A stretch of 64,000 nucleotides of DNA from Olsenella_K sp051878835 (GTDB taxonomy: Bacteria; Actinomycetota; Coriobacteriia; Coriobacteriales; Atopobiaceae): the NCBI GenBank assembly GCA_051878835.1, contig JBJEKW010000081.1, positions 42,850-106,849 on the forward strand. Direction: 5' to 3'. The notes beneath the pieces are model-generated. The model worked only from the letters and a program-made list of their open reading frames with translations, was not told the DNA's origin and did not search any database. This document shows, piece by piece, positions 52,104-61,333 of the stretch. Both the position numbers and the translations under genes were made by a program. Numbering within the stretch: position 1 is the stretch's first letter; every line of letters begins with the position of its first letter.

Positions 52104-54875
52104 ATGGCTGAAAAGCATGTCTACCGCTTTGGAAAGGACGAGAACGGCAACAACGTAACCGAGGTTGCCGGTGCCACCGTCGACGAGGCAAAGTGGATCA
52201 CGGGCGGCAAGGGCGCAAACCTTGCCGAGATGGCCAACATCGGCCTGCCCGTCCCTCCGGGATTCTCGATTACCTGCCAGACCTGCGTCGCGTACTCGAG
52301 CGCAGGCAACGTGTGGCCTGAGGGCGTCCTGGACGAGATCGACGTCTACCGCAAGGACCTCGAGAAGCGCATGGGCAAGAAGATCGGCGACCCCGACGAT
52401 CCTCTGCTGGTCTCCGTCCGCTCCGGCGCTCCCTTCTCGATGCCCGGCATGATGGACACCGTCCTGAACCTGGGCCTGAACGACAAGTCCGTCGAGGGCC
52501 TGGCCAAGCAGACGCAGAACCCCCGCTTTGCCTGGGACTCCTACCGCCGCTTCGTGCAGATGTTCTCCAACGTCGTCATGGGCGTTGACGGCCAGCTGTT
52601 CGAGGACGCCATCAACGAGAAGAAGGAGCAGAAGGGCGTAAAGCTGGACACCGAGCTCGACGCCGAGGACCTGAAGGAGCTCACCGCCACCTTCAAGGAC
52701 ATCTTCGCAAAGAACGTCGACTCGCAGGCTCACCCCGAGGTCGCTCCCGACGGCAAGGCTTCCTTCCCGCAGGACCCCTACCTGCAGCTGCGCCTGGCCG
52801 AGCAGGCCGTGTTCGGCTCCTGGAACACCCCGCGCGCCATCCTGTACCGCAAGCAGAACAAGATTCCCGACGACCTGGGCACCGCTGTGAACGTGCAGGT
52901 CATGGTCTTCGGCAACAAGGGCAACACCTCCGCCACTGGCGTCGCCTTCACGCGCAACCCCGCTGACGGCACCAACGAGCGCTACGGCGACTTCCTGGTC
53001 AACGCCCAGGGCGAGGACGTCGTGGCCGGCATCCGCAACACCGAGCCCATCGCCGACCTGCTGAAGACCCCGGGCCTGGAGGAGGCTGGCAAGGAGCTCT
53101 TCCACGTGTTCGAGATCCTCGAGGACCACTACGCGGACATGATGGACCTGGAGTTCACCATCGAGAACGGCAAGCTGTGGATGCTGCAGACCCGCGTGGG
53201 CAAGCGCACCGCCCTGTCTGCCCTGCGCGTCGCCATGCAGATGGTCGACGAGGGCCGCATCACGAAGGAGCAGGCCATCATGCGCGTTGCTCCCGAGCAG
53301 CTGGACCAGCTGCTGCACCCGCAGTTCGACCCGAAGGCGAAGTTCGACGTCATCGCCAAGGGCATGAACGCCAGCCCCGGTGCCGCCGTGGGTGCCGTCG
53401 TGTTCTCCTCGGACGCCGCCGTCCACTACAAGAACATCGAGAAGCCGTGCATCCTGGTCCGTTGGGAGACCACTCCTGACGACCTGAAGGGCATGGTCGC
53501 CGCCGAAGGCATCCTGACGTCCCACGGTGGAAAGACCTCCCACGCGGCCGTCATCGCCCGTGGCATGGGCGCCCCCTGCGTCTGCGGCGCAGAGGCACTG
53601 AAGATTGACGCAAAGGCCAAGGAGGTCACCGTCAGCGGCACCGACATCGTGCTGCACGAGGGCGACATCATCTCCATCAACGGCACGACCGGCGACGTCA
53701 TCCTGGGCGCTGTGCCCCTGGTGCGCCCCGAGCTGACCGGCGACCTGGAGACCATCCTCACCTGGGCAGACGACGTCCGTCACGACGCCTCCCGTGGCCG
53801 CATCTTTGGCGTGCGCACGAACGCCGACAACCCCGCCGACGCTCAGCTGTCCGTCGACTTCGGCGCTGAGGGCATCGGCCTGGACCGCACCGAGCACATG
53901 TTCCTGGGCGACCGCAAGCAGATCATCCAGTCGTTCATCCTGGCCGACACCGACGGCCAGAAGCAGCAGGCCCTGGGTCAGCTGCTGAAGGCTCAGACCG
54001 GCGACTTCGAGGGCATGTTCAAGGCCATGGACGGCAAGACCGTCATCGTCCGTCTGCTGGATCCCCCTCTGCACGAGTTCCTGGACGACCCGCGCGAGCT
54101 GGCCGTCGAGATTGCGCGCGCCGAGGGCCGCGGCGAGAACGAGACTCAGCTGAAGGCCATGCGCGAGCGCCTGGCTCGCCTGGACTCCTTCCAGGAGGCC
54201 AACCCCATGCTGGGCCTGCGTGGCTGCCGTCTGGGCATCGTGTACCCCGAGCTCAACGACATGCAGGTTCGCGCCATCGCCGGCGCTGCCGCCACGCTGA
54301 AGAAGCAGGGCTATGACCCCAGGCCCGAGATCATGGTTCCCCTGATCTCCACGGTCGAGGAGCTGAAGCTTGTCCGCGAGCAGATCGAGAAGGGCGTCAA
54401 GGCCGTCTCCGAGGCCGAGGGCGTCGAGCTGAACATCCCCGTGGGCTGCATGATCGAGCTGCCGCGCGCTGCCGTGACCGCCGACGAGATCGGCAAGTAC
54501 GCCGACTTCTTCAGCTTCGGCACGAACGACCTCACGCAGACCACCTTCGGCTTCTCGCGTGACGACGTCGAGTCCGCTTTCATCCCGCAGTACCTGGCCA
54601 AGAAGATCCTGAAGACCAACCCCTTCGAGACCCTGGACTCCGGCGTCGCGAAGCTGGTCAAGATGGGCGTCGAGGGCGGCCACAAGGCCAACCCGACCAT
54701 CGTCTGCGGCGTCTGCGGCGAGACCGGCGGCGACCCCGACTCCATCCAGATGTACTACGACCTTGGCCTGGACTACGTGTCCTGCTCGCCATACCGCGTG
54801 CCCATCGCGCGTCTGGCTGGCGCCCAGGCAAAGATCAACTCCAACGGTGGTCCCGCAAAGATCGCCACGAAGTAG
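52104..54875 (+). CDS. ppdK: Pyruvate, phosphate dikinase
   Basis: The 923-residue enzyme interconverts pyruvate, ATP and phosphate with PEP, AMP and pyrophosphate. The N-terminal ATP-grasp region has VSVRSGAPFSMPGMMDTVLN. The swivelling phospho-histidine is His480 in GGKTSHAAVIARGMG, with the regulatory-type Thr478 two residues before. The C-terminal PEP domain has catalytic Cys871 in CGVCGETGGDP. The ATG follows AAAGGAG. The 195-bp leader upstream contains a CACCCC/GGGGTG stem but no clear promoter. PEP made here could feed both gluconeogenesis and aromatic synthesis. Confidence 0.96.
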   Translation: MAEKHVYRFGKDENGNNVTEVAGATVDEAKWITGGKGANLAEMANIGLPVPPGFSITCQTCVAYSSAGNVWPEGVLDEIDVYRKDLEKRMGKKIGDPDDPLLVSVRSGAPFSMPGMMDTVLNLGLNDKSVEGLAKQTQNPRFAWDSYRRFVQMFSNVVMGVDGQLFEDAINEKKEQKGVKLDTELDAEDLKELTATFKDIFAKNVDSQAHPEVAPDGKASFPQDPYLQLRLAEQAVFGSWNTPRAILYRKQNKIPDDLGTAVNVQVMVFGNKGNTSATGVAFTRNPADGTNERYGDFLVNAQGEDVVAGIRNTEPIADLLKTPGLEEAGKELFHVFEILEDHYADMMDLEFTIENGKLWMLQTRVGKRTALSALRVAMQMVDEGRITKEQAIMRVAPEQLDQLLHPQFDPKAKFDVIAKGMNASPGAAVGAVVFSSDAAVHYKNIEKPCILVRWETTPDDLKGMVAAEGILTSHGGKTSHAAVIARGMGAPCVCGAEALKIDAKAKEVTVSGTDIVLHEGDIISINGTTGDVILGAVPLVRPELTGDLETILTWADDVRHDASRGRIFGVRTNADNPADAQLSVDFGAEGIGLDRTEHMFLGDRKQIIQSFILADTDGQKQQALGQLLKAQTGDFEGMFKAMDGKTVIVRLLDPPLHEFLDDPRELAVEIARAEGRGENETQLKAMRERLARLDSFQEANPMLGLRGCRLGIVYPELNDMQVRAIAGAAATLKKQGYDPRPEIMVPLISTVEELKLVREQIEKGVKAVSEAEGVELNIPVGCMIELPRAAVTADEIGKYADFFSFGTNDLTQTTFGFSRDDVESAFIPQYLAKKILKTNPFETLDSGVAKLVKMGVEGGHKANPTIVCGVCGETGGDPDSIQMYYDLGLDYVSCSPYRVPIARLAGAQAKINSNGGPAKIATK

Positions 54876-54899
54876 CTTCGCTGCCATAGCGTAGTTTCG

Positions 54900-54936
54900 G
54901 GCGAGGGGAGGCTCAGCTTCCCCTCGCCCTTTCTCG
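54900..54936 (+). terminator. Intrinsic terminator after ppdK
   Basis: GGGCGAGGGGA (54900-54910) pairs perfectly with TCCCCTCGCCC (54920-54930) around a 9-base loop, followed by TTTCTCG. Confidence 0.85.
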
Positions 54937-55023
54937 TAGGTGGGGGTAGGCTGTACGATGGTCGGCTTCGACCCGCAAGTTCTTATTGCAAGCGTTTTTT
55001 CTGGGCGTCGTTTGGAGTGAGGC

Positions 55024-55974
55024 ATGAAGGTGTTTCGTGGCACGAGGGTGCTGACGGCTTTGGCGGTGGCCCTTCTGGTGGCAGGCACGGGGCTTGGGTT
55101 GTGCGCATGCAGCCTGCAGCAGGGCGGGTCCGGGTCCGACGCCCAGCAGCAGACCAGCTCGAGCGACGCGCAACAGGCAAAGAGCACGCTGGACGCCTAC
55201 TCGTGGGACGAGCTCAGCCAGATCTCGGCCAACATCGCCGCCGCGTCCACGGCAGACGAGCGCACGCAGATTGCGCGCGACGCGGGGCTGGTGGACGACC
55301 AGGGAAACATCATCGACCAGACGAAGCAGGTCCAGCTGACGAACGGCTACGTCATCGACGTGCGCATCATTGGCATAGGCCACGACACCAGGGAGGACGG
55401 CAGCATGGTCGGCCTGACGTTCATGACCGTGGGGGCTCTGGGGCGCTCTTCGATGAACGACACCGACACCGTGGAGGGCGGCTGGGAGGCGTCCGCACTG
55501 CGCGCAAAGCTGACGACGGACTACCTGCCGCTTTTGCCCGATGAGCTGACCCAGCGCATCGTGCCCGTGCAGAAGCTGACGAACAACCGCGGGCATCTGG
55601 ACAACGTCAGCAGCGTCACCGCGACGACCGACACGCTGTGGCTGCTTTCGGCGCGCGAGCTGTGCGGGCAGATCTCGTGGGAGCAGGCAGAGTACGGCGA
55701 CGCGGCGTTCGGCATGGACGACACGCTGAACGCGGAGGGCACGCAGTACCAGTACTTCCAGCAGCTGGGCATCGACCCCATGAACGCCAACCAGTCGCTG
55801 ACCCTGGACGCGTCCACCGGAAAGTCCACCTGGTGGCTGCGCACGCCCTTCCCGGCGCTCATGCGCAAGGACACCTCCGAGGTGTACTTCTACCGGGTCT
55901 CCGACGTGGGGAATCCCCACTCGTATGTGGCCCCTACCAGCGACTCTGCGGTCGTCGTGTGCTTTTGCGTGTAG
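55024..55974 (+). CDS. Putative lipoprotein with DUF6273-like domain
   Basis: The 316-residue protein has a signal peptide with hydrophobic core at 9-25 and a likely lipobox at LCAC (Cys29), then a Gln/Ser-rich spacer. The mature region resembles DUF6273-type surface domains seen in gut Firmicutes and Coriobacteria: GLTFMTVGALG, GGWEASALRAKL, LPDELTQRIVPVQKLTN, DTLWLLSARELCG and STWWLRTP. Function is unknown; the cysteine suggests attachment to the outer face of the membrane. It starts after GGAGTGAGG and sits alone between the ppdK terminator and the rplS promoter. Confidence 0.75.
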   Translation: MKVFRGTRVLTALAVALLVAGTGLGLCACSLQQGGSGSDAQQQTSSSDAQQAKSTLDAYSWDELSQISANIAAASTADERTQIARDAGLVDDQGNIIDQTKQVQLTNGYVIDVRIIGIGHDTREDGSMVGLTFMTVGALGRSSMNDTDTVEGGWEASALRAKLTTDYLPLLPDELTQRIVPVQKLTNNRGHLDNVSSVTATTDTLWLLSARELCGQISWEQAEYGDAAFGMDDTLNAEGTQYQYFQQLGIDPMNANQSLTLDASTGKSTWWLRTPFPALMRKDTSEVYFYRVSDVGNPHSYVAPTSDSAVVVCFCV

Positions 55975-55985
55975 GTTGTGGATTC

Positions 55986-56014
55986 TTGCATGGAATGGCG
56001 CGGGGCCGTATAAT
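55986..56014 (+). promoter_or_regulatory. Sigma-70-type promoter of rplS
   Basis: TTGCAT (55986-55991) and a perfect TATAAT (56009-56014) are separated by 17 bp, about 65 bases upstream of rplS. Confidence 0.88.
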
Positions 56015-56079
56015 CTTCTCTTGTGTGTAAGCCTATGTGTCGTTCGCAAAGCGTCGGCACCTCTAGAGACGAGGAAGCT

Positions 56080-56421
56080 ATGGACTACATTCGTGCCATC
56101 GAGCGCCAGCAGATCCGCGAGGACATCCCCGAGGTCCGTCCCGGCGACAACGTGAAGGTTCACTATCGCATCAAGGAGGGCGACCGCGAGCGCGAGCAGG
56201 TCTTCCAGGGCGACGTCATCCGCATGAGCGGTGCCGGCGCACGCGAGACCTTCACCGTGCGCAAGATCAGCTTTGGCATGGGCGTGGAGCGCACGTTCCC
56301 CCTGCACAGCCCCAAGATCGCAAAGCTGGAGGTCGTCCGCCACGGCCGCGTTCGTCGCGCCAAGCTGTACTACCTGCGCGATCGCGTGGGCAAGGCCGCT
56401 CGCATTCCCGAGAAGCGCTAA
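56080..56421 (+). CDS. rplS: 50S ribosomal protein L19
   Basis: The 113-residue protein lies at the subunit interface. Signatures are VRPGDNVKVHYRIKEGDRER, VFQGDVIRMSGAG, RETFTVRKISFGMGVERTFP and the basic VVRHGRVRRAKLYYLRDRVGKAARI. The ATG at 56080 follows GAGGAAG; the upstream in-frame extension is not family-like. It has its own promoter and terminator. Unlike many genomes it is separated from trmD. Confidence 0.97.
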   Translation: MDYIRAIERQQIREDIPEVRPGDNVKVHYRIKEGDREREQVFQGDVIRMSGAGARETFTVRKISFGMGVERTFPLHSPKIAKLEVVRHGRVRRAKLYYLRDRVGKAARIPEKR

Positions 56422-56437
56422 ACCAGTCCAAGCGCAC

Positions 56438-56465
56438 AGCCGCCCTTCGGGGCGGCTTTTTTGTG
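56438..56465 (+). terminator. Intrinsic terminator after rplS
   Basis: AGCCGCCC (56438-56445) pairs with GGGCGGCT (56450-56457) around TTCG, followed by a T-run. Confidence 0.93.
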
Positions 56466-56590
56466 CCGCCACACGGTGATCTGCCGTCGCAGCTGCTACC
56501 ATGCAGCGCGCCGGACGTGAATGTCGGCACTTCCGGGCGTTGTTTGGGCAAAGCCGACGGAATGGCCGATTGCGGGGAGGGGACGGGCCC

Positions 56591-57376
56591 ATGGAGCGGG
56601 GGCACCAGAGTGCGAAGGACGTCGTGAGCCAGCTGCGAGGGGCACCCTTCGAGGACGAGCTGGGAATTGCCGACTCCTACCAGGACGACCCCAGAAAGCA
56701 GGTGCAGGCGGCCGTGGCGTCCGTGCGCCGCAGGCACGAGCGCGCGGCGCGGGAGCGCGCGCGTGTGGAGGCCATGTACCAGCTGCAGTGGCAGCTGGGA
56801 GGACACGGCCTTGTCGTGGGAGTGGACGAGGTGGGACGAGGGTCATTGGCTGGTCCCCTGACGGTGGGGGCCGTGGTGCTGCCCGACGAGCCCATGGTCT
56901 GGGGCATCAACGACTCAAAGAAGCTGACGCCTGCCAGGCGAGAGGAGCTTGCCGCCCGGATAGCGGAGGTGGCGGTGGCCATAGGCATGGCCCACATACC
57001 GCCCGAGTCCATAGACGCCTTGGGAATGGGAGTGGCCCTGTGTATGGGCATGCGACAGGCCATCGCCGACACGGGCGTGGAACCCGATGCCGTGCTCATC
57101 GACGGCAACCCCGTGCACGTGCACCCGAGGGAGCGCACCATCGTGCATGGCGACGCGCAGGTGGCGTGCATCGCCGCTGCGTCCATCGTGGCAAAGGTCA
57201 CGCGTGACCACCTGATGGTGGCCTACGACCAGACCTATCCGCAGTACCACCTGGCCGAGTGCAAGGGTTACGGTTCGGCCGAGCACATCGAGGCCATACG
57301 GCGCTACGGGCTTTCGCCTATCCACCGCGCCTCGTTTTGTGGCCACTTCGTGGACGTTCCCGGTCCCGAGGACTGA
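56591..57376 (+). CDS. rnhB: Ribonuclease HII
   Basis: The 261-residue enzyme removes ribonucleotides from DNA. The catalytic motif VGVDEVGRGSLAGP lies near residue 75, with DSKKLTPARREEL, LIDGNPV, AASIVAKVTRD and HRASFC downstream. The 70-residue N-terminal region (AKDVVSQLRGAP) resembles the extension of Gram-positive RNase HII. The ATG follows GGGGAGGGG. It heads the rnhB-yraN-comM-dprA-trmFO-xerC run. Confidence 0.94.
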   Translation: MERGHQSAKDVVSQLRGAPFEDELGIADSYQDDPRKQVQAAVASVRRRHERAARERARVEAMYQLQWQLGGHGLVVGVDEVGRGSLAGPLTVGAVVLPDEPMVWGINDSKKLTPARREELAARIAEVAVAIGMAHIPPESIDALGMGVALCMGMRQAIADTGVEPDAVLIDGNPVHVHPRERTIVHGDAQVACIAAASIVAKVTRDHLMVAYDQTYPQYHLAECKGYGSAEHIEAIRRYGLSPIHRASFCGHFVDVPGPED

Positions 57377-57561
57377 TTTTCCATAAGCATTTGAACCAAT
57401 GTCCAAGCCCGCACCATGCGCGCCGCAACGGTTGCGCTGGGCGGGCTCAGTCATCTGCGCAGATGTGCCAGCTTGGTGCCAGCCTCCTGCCAGCCAAAGG
57501 CAAGTCTGGTGCAAGTGGGCCCTGTCATGCTGTACCCCACCTTTCGTGGGAGGAGAAGAGC

Positions 57562-58380
57562 ATGGGGAAGCAGAGGACCAGGCGCGGGGCAGGCGGCGTG
57601 GGAGCAGCTGGCACGAAGGCGCCGCGCATCGAAGACACGCGGGGCGAGGACGAGCGCATCCAGGAAGCGCAAGGTACAGAGGAGCCAACCGGGCTGTCCA
57701 AGGTGGGCGAGCCCGCGGTGCTGTCCGAGGACGAGGGCTGGGACCAGCAGGACGAGTCGGAGGGCAGAGGGGCAGCGGCCCAGGCGTGCGCCGAGGATGT
57801 GCCCGACGACTGCCTGGGGCCCGAGGGGTGGCGAAACGAGGACTCGTGCGGGCCTGCGGACCGAGGGGCCACAGAACCCATGGGGTCGTATGGAGGGCCT
57901 CGCCAGGACGTGGAGCATGCCCTGCGCTCGGGAAAGTCCGGACCTTGCCGAAAGAGCAAGGCAACGGATCACGCCAAGCCTCTGTGCAGATGCTCGAACT
58001 ACGAGGTGGGCAGGCGCGGCGAGGAGCTGGCCTCGCGCTACCTGGAGGCGCATGACTACCAGCTGTCGCAGCGAAACTTTCGCTGCCCCTTCGGTGAGGC
58101 CGACATCGTGGCGCGCCAGGATGACGAGACGGTCCTCATAGAGGTGAAGACCCGCTATGTCCACGACGAGTGCGAGGGAGCCATACCCGAGCTGGCCGTG
58201 GATGCGGCAAAGCAGAAGCGCTACCGGCGCATAGCTCTGTACTACCTGGCGCTGCACCCCGAGCTGACGTCGGTGCGCTTCGACGTCATAGCCCTGAACC
58301 TGCACGACAACCAGAGGGCGCAGCTGCGGCACCTGGTGGGCGCGTTCGAGTGGGACGACACGGGAACGGGGTCGCTGTGA
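57562..58380 (+). CDS. yraN: YraN-family endonuclease-like protein with long N-terminal extension
   Basis: The C-terminal 127 residues are a full UPF0102/YraN domain of the Holliday-junction-resolvase-like nuclease fold: NYEVGRRGEELASRYL, RCPFGEADIVARQ and VLIEVKTR supply the expected acidic and Lys residues. The preceding 145 residues are low-complexity, acidic and glycine-rich (RGEDERIQEAQG, SEDEGWDQQDESEG), with several cysteines. Typical YraN proteins are only about 120 residues. A good ribosome site, GGGAGGAG, precedes the ATG at 57562, supporting the long form. It overlaps comM as GTGA. Its activity is unknown. Confidence 0.8.
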   Translation: MGKQRTRRGAGGVGAAGTKAPRIEDTRGEDERIQEAQGTEEPTGLSKVGEPAVLSEDEGWDQQDESEGRGAAAQACAEDVPDDCLGPEGWRNEDSCGPADRGATEPMGSYGGPRQDVEHALRSGKSGPCRKSKATDHAKPLCRCSNYEVGRRGEELASRYLEAHDYQLSQRNFRCPFGEADIVARQDDETVLIEVKTRYVHDECEGAIPELAVDAAKQKRYRRIALYYLALHPELTSVRFDVIALNLHDNQRAQLRHLVGAFEWDDTGTGSL

Positions 58381-59900
58381 GCGCCCAGGTGACGGGCGGG
58401 CGCGCGTTCGCCGTGCATGCCGCCACGCTACGCGGCGTCGAGGCCGTGCCCGTCAGCGTGGAGGTCAGCCTCTCGGGCGGTATACCCGGCCTCACGATGG
58501 TGGGCATGCCGGACTCCACCGTGCTGGAGGCGCGCTCCCGCGTGCGCTGCGCCATCCGCGCCTGCGGGTTCACCATGCCCAGGATGCATGTCACCATAAA
58601 CCTTTCGCCGGGAGACCTCAGAAAGACGGGCACGGGGTTCGACCTGCCCATAGCCGTGGCCATCCTGGCCTGCACCGGGCAGATACCCGTGAGGGACCTG
58701 GACGGGTGCCTATTTGTGGGCGAGCTGGGGCTGGACGGGGCCGTGCTGCCCACCAGGGGCATGGTGGCCTATGGGGCGCTGGCCCAAGCCGAGGGGCTGT
58801 GCGTCGTCGCCGCGCGGCAGCAGGATGGCGTTTGGGGCTGTCCCGACGCCAGGGCCATGGGCACCCTGGCCCAGCTGCCACAGGGCGTGGCGGCGCTGCC
58901 CACGCAGGCCTGCGAGGGGATGCCGGCCACAGGCGAGTCGACGACTGCCTCCAGGGCGGACTTCGCCGACGTCATCGACCAGGAGCCCGCGAAGCGCGCC
59001 CTGCAGATAGCCGCGGTGGGAGGGCACGGCATCCTGATGGTGGGGCCGCCGGGTTCGGGAAAGACCATGCTGGCCAGCCGCATGCCCACCATCCTGCCCC
59101 GTCTGAGCGAGGACCAGGCCTACGAGGCCATGCTCCTGCACTCAGTGGCGGGACAGCCCCTGGACGCCCTGATGGCGGGGGAGCGGCCCTTCAGGTCGCC
59201 CCACCACTCCGTGTCGCGCGCGGGGCTCATCGGCGGCGGACGTCCCGTGCTGCCCGGTGAGGTATCGCTGGCGCACCGGGGCGTGCTCTTTCTGGACGAG
59301 CTCCCCGAGTTCGGGCAGTCGGTGCTGCAGGCGCTGCGCCAGCCCATGGAGGAGGGCGTCGTCCGGCTGGTGCGCGCCGACGGCGTGTACGTGTTCCCGT
59401 GCGCGTTCCAGCTGGTGGCGGCGGCAAACCCCTGCCCCTGCGGACACCTGGGAGACCCCCGACAGCCCTGCACCTGCCCGGCCTCCGCCGTGCAGAAGTA
59501 CCAGACGCGCATTGGCGGCCCGCTCATGGACCGCATCGACCTCAGGGTGGACGTCAGCCGCCCCACCTCGTCGAAGGTGATCGAGGGCGAGGAGGGCAAG
59601 TCCACCAGCCAGATGGCCCAGGAGGTGCTCGAAGCGCTGGACTTCAGAAGCTGGAGGCTGCGTGGCGGCGGGGACCCTCCGGACGAAGAGACGCACAAGG
59701 GGCACTGCCTCGTGGACGACTTCGACCCCCAGGCAAGGACCGCGTTTCTGGGCGCGGCCGAGCGCCTGGCGCTGGGCGGGCGCGCCATCGCGCGCCTGTC
59801 GAGGGTGGCACGCAGCGTGGCCGACCTCGAGCAGCACGTCCAGGTGACGCGCGACGACGTCCTGGTGGCCATCGCGTTCAGGTCGCGCATGTCCCTGTAG
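58377..59900 (+). CDS. comM: YifB/ComM-family Mg-chelatase-like AAA+ ATPase
   Basis: The 507-residue protein has a Lon-protease-like N-terminal domain (VEVSLSGGIPGLTMVGMPD), an AAA+ core with Walker A VGPPGSGKTMLA and Walker B GVLFLDELPEF, a zinc-like cysteine loop NPCPCGHLGDPRQPCTC and a C-terminal Mg-chelatase domain ending RVARSVADLE. ComM is a hexameric helicase for branch migration in natural transformation; here it precedes dprA, another transformation gene. The start is the GTG that overlaps the yraN stop. Confidence 0.94.
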   Translation: MSAQVTGGRAFAVHAATLRGVEAVPVSVEVSLSGGIPGLTMVGMPDSTVLEARSRVRCAIRACGFTMPRMHVTINLSPGDLRKTGTGFDLPIAVAILACTGQIPVRDLDGCLFVGELGLDGAVLPTRGMVAYGALAQAEGLCVVAARQQDGVWGCPDARAMGTLAQLPQGVAALPTQACEGMPATGESTTASRADFADVIDQEPAKRALQIAAVGGHGILMVGPPGSGKTMLASRMPTILPRLSEDQAYEAMLLHSVAGQPLDALMAGERPFRSPHHSVSRAGLIGGGRPVLPGEVSLAHRGVLFLDELPEFGQSVLQALRQPMEEGVVRLVRADGVYVFPCAFQLVAAANPCPCGHLGDPRQPCTCPASAVQKYQTRIGGPLMDRIDLRVDVSRPTSSKVIEGEEGKSTSQMAQEVLEALDFRSWRLRGGGDPPDEETHKGHCLVDDFDPQARTAFLGAAERLALGGRAIARLSRVARSVADLEQHVQVTRDDVLVAIAFRSRMSL

Positions 59901-59963
59901 CTGGCGTTTGTTGCCTCGGCGACCCACAGGGGCCGGGGCGTGATCACGATTTCAGGAGGAACC

Positions 59964-61304
59964 ATGGGAAGGATGTCTTGGGAGATTGCCCGTGGGGAGA
60001 AAGACTACCCGCGAGCCCTGGAGGACCTGGGGGAGTCGGCGCCGAAGGTGCTGTACGGCGTGGGCGACCGAGAGTGCCTGAACATGCCGTGCATCAGCAT
60101 CATAGGCGCGCGCAAGGCCACGCCCTACGGCCAGGAGGTCGCCGAGATGGCGGCGCGCGTGGCCGTGGAGTGCGACCTGGTGGTGGTGTCCGGCGGTGCC
60201 ATGGGCTGCGACCACGCCGCGTCGCGCTCGGCCATCGACAGCGGTGGGCGCACCATCATCGTGTCGGGGGCGGGCGCGGACGTGGTCTATCCCGACACGT
60301 CGCGCGACATCTTTCACGACGCGGTCCGCAACGGCGGGGCGGTCATATCCATCAGCCCGTGGAAGTCGCACCCGCAGCGCTTCACCTTCGTGCGCAGGAA
60401 CGCCATCATCGCGGCCATGTCGCGCTCGCTCTTCGTCACCGAGGCGGGGCTGAAGTCCGGGACCATGAGCACCGCCGAGGTCGCGAACCAGCTGGGCAGA
60501 AACATCTATGCCATACCCGGCTCGATCTTCTCGCCCAACTCGCAGGGCACGAACTCGCTCATCGCCACCGGCGCCAGCATCATTGCCAGCGAGATGGACC
60601 TGCAGACGCAGATCAGCCTGGACTACGACACCCTGCGCATGGTGGTCGAGAACCACTACGAGAGCAACAGCGCGGTCATATCGGCCCTCATAGCCTCACC
60701 CATGAGGGCCGACGAGCTCAGCGAACGGCTGGGGCAGGCGCTCCTGACCACCATGACGACGCTGTCGGAGTACGAGACCCAGGGGCTGGTGGTGCACCTG
60801 CTAGACGGCCGCTACTCCGTGACGCAGACGGCGTACGAGAAGTACTTCCGCAGGGCGCGACAGCGTCAGGGTCTGGACGACCCGTATGCGGTCCCCCTGG
60901 GCGCGCCATCGCTCTCTGGACTGCAGGCGCACAGGCCAGAGGCACCAGGCCCTGCGGCACAAGGTGACGTGCCTTTGGAGCAAGGGGACGTCCTGCCGGG
61001 GACGGCCTCGGCCAACGCTGAGGGCCGTGCGGATCCGCCGTACGCCCGGGCGGCCACCATGGGCTCGCTAGACAAGCATCCGTCCGAGATGCCGGATGCG
61101 GGTGGAGCGCCTGACGATGGCGGGCAGCGTGCCGTCGCGCCTGGCGCTGCCGGCGAGGCCTGTGCGCCCGACGACGCGGTACAGGGCTGGAGCATGCCGG
61201 AGGGAGAGGCCTACCCGGAGCCCGTGGTGCATGGCGAGGGGGATGAATTTGCCGGGGGCCATAGTATGATGTCTGCGGACGACGAGGAGAACGCCGGGGT
61301 GTAG
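59964..61304 (+). CDS. dprA: DNA-processing protein DprA
   Basis: The 446-residue protein contains the DprA Rossmann fold (about 40-215): GARKATPYG, VVVSGGAMGCDHAASRSA, GAGADVVYP, RFTFVRRNAIIAAMS and GRNIYAIPGS. A winged-helix domain follows (about 240-300). DprA loads RecA on incoming single-stranded DNA. The usual N-terminal SAM-like domain is nearly absent, and the SGxARGID motif reads SGGAMGCD. The last 145 residues are Pro/Ala/Gly/Asp-rich and look disordered. The ATG follows AGGAGGAA. Confidence 0.88.
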   Translation: MGRMSWEIARGEKDYPRALEDLGESAPKVLYGVGDRECLNMPCISIIGARKATPYGQEVAEMAARVAVECDLVVVSGGAMGCDHAASRSAIDSGGRTIIVSGAGADVVYPDTSRDIFHDAVRNGGAVISISPWKSHPQRFTFVRRNAIIAAMSRSLFVTEAGLKSGTMSTAEVANQLGRNIYAIPGSIFSPNSQGTNSLIATGASIIASEMDLQTQISLDYDTLRMVVENHYESNSAVISALIASPMRADELSERLGQALLTTMTTLSEYETQGLVVHLLDGRYSVTQTAYEKYFRRARQRQGLDDPYAVPLGAPSLSGLQAHRPEAPGPAAQGDVPLEQGDVLPGTASANAEGRADPPYARAATMGSLDKHPSEMPDAGGAPDDGGQRAVAPGAAGEACAPDDAVQGWSMPEGEAYPEPVVHGEGDEFAGGHSMMSADDEENAGV

Positions 61305-61333
61305 GCGCCGGCGCGGTGACGGGAGGTCATGTG

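Noticed and set aside
52089..55187. 1,032-codon minus-strand open frame opposite ppdK
   Set aside because: Antisense shadow of ppdK with repetitive Leu/Val/Gly composition and no recognisable domain.
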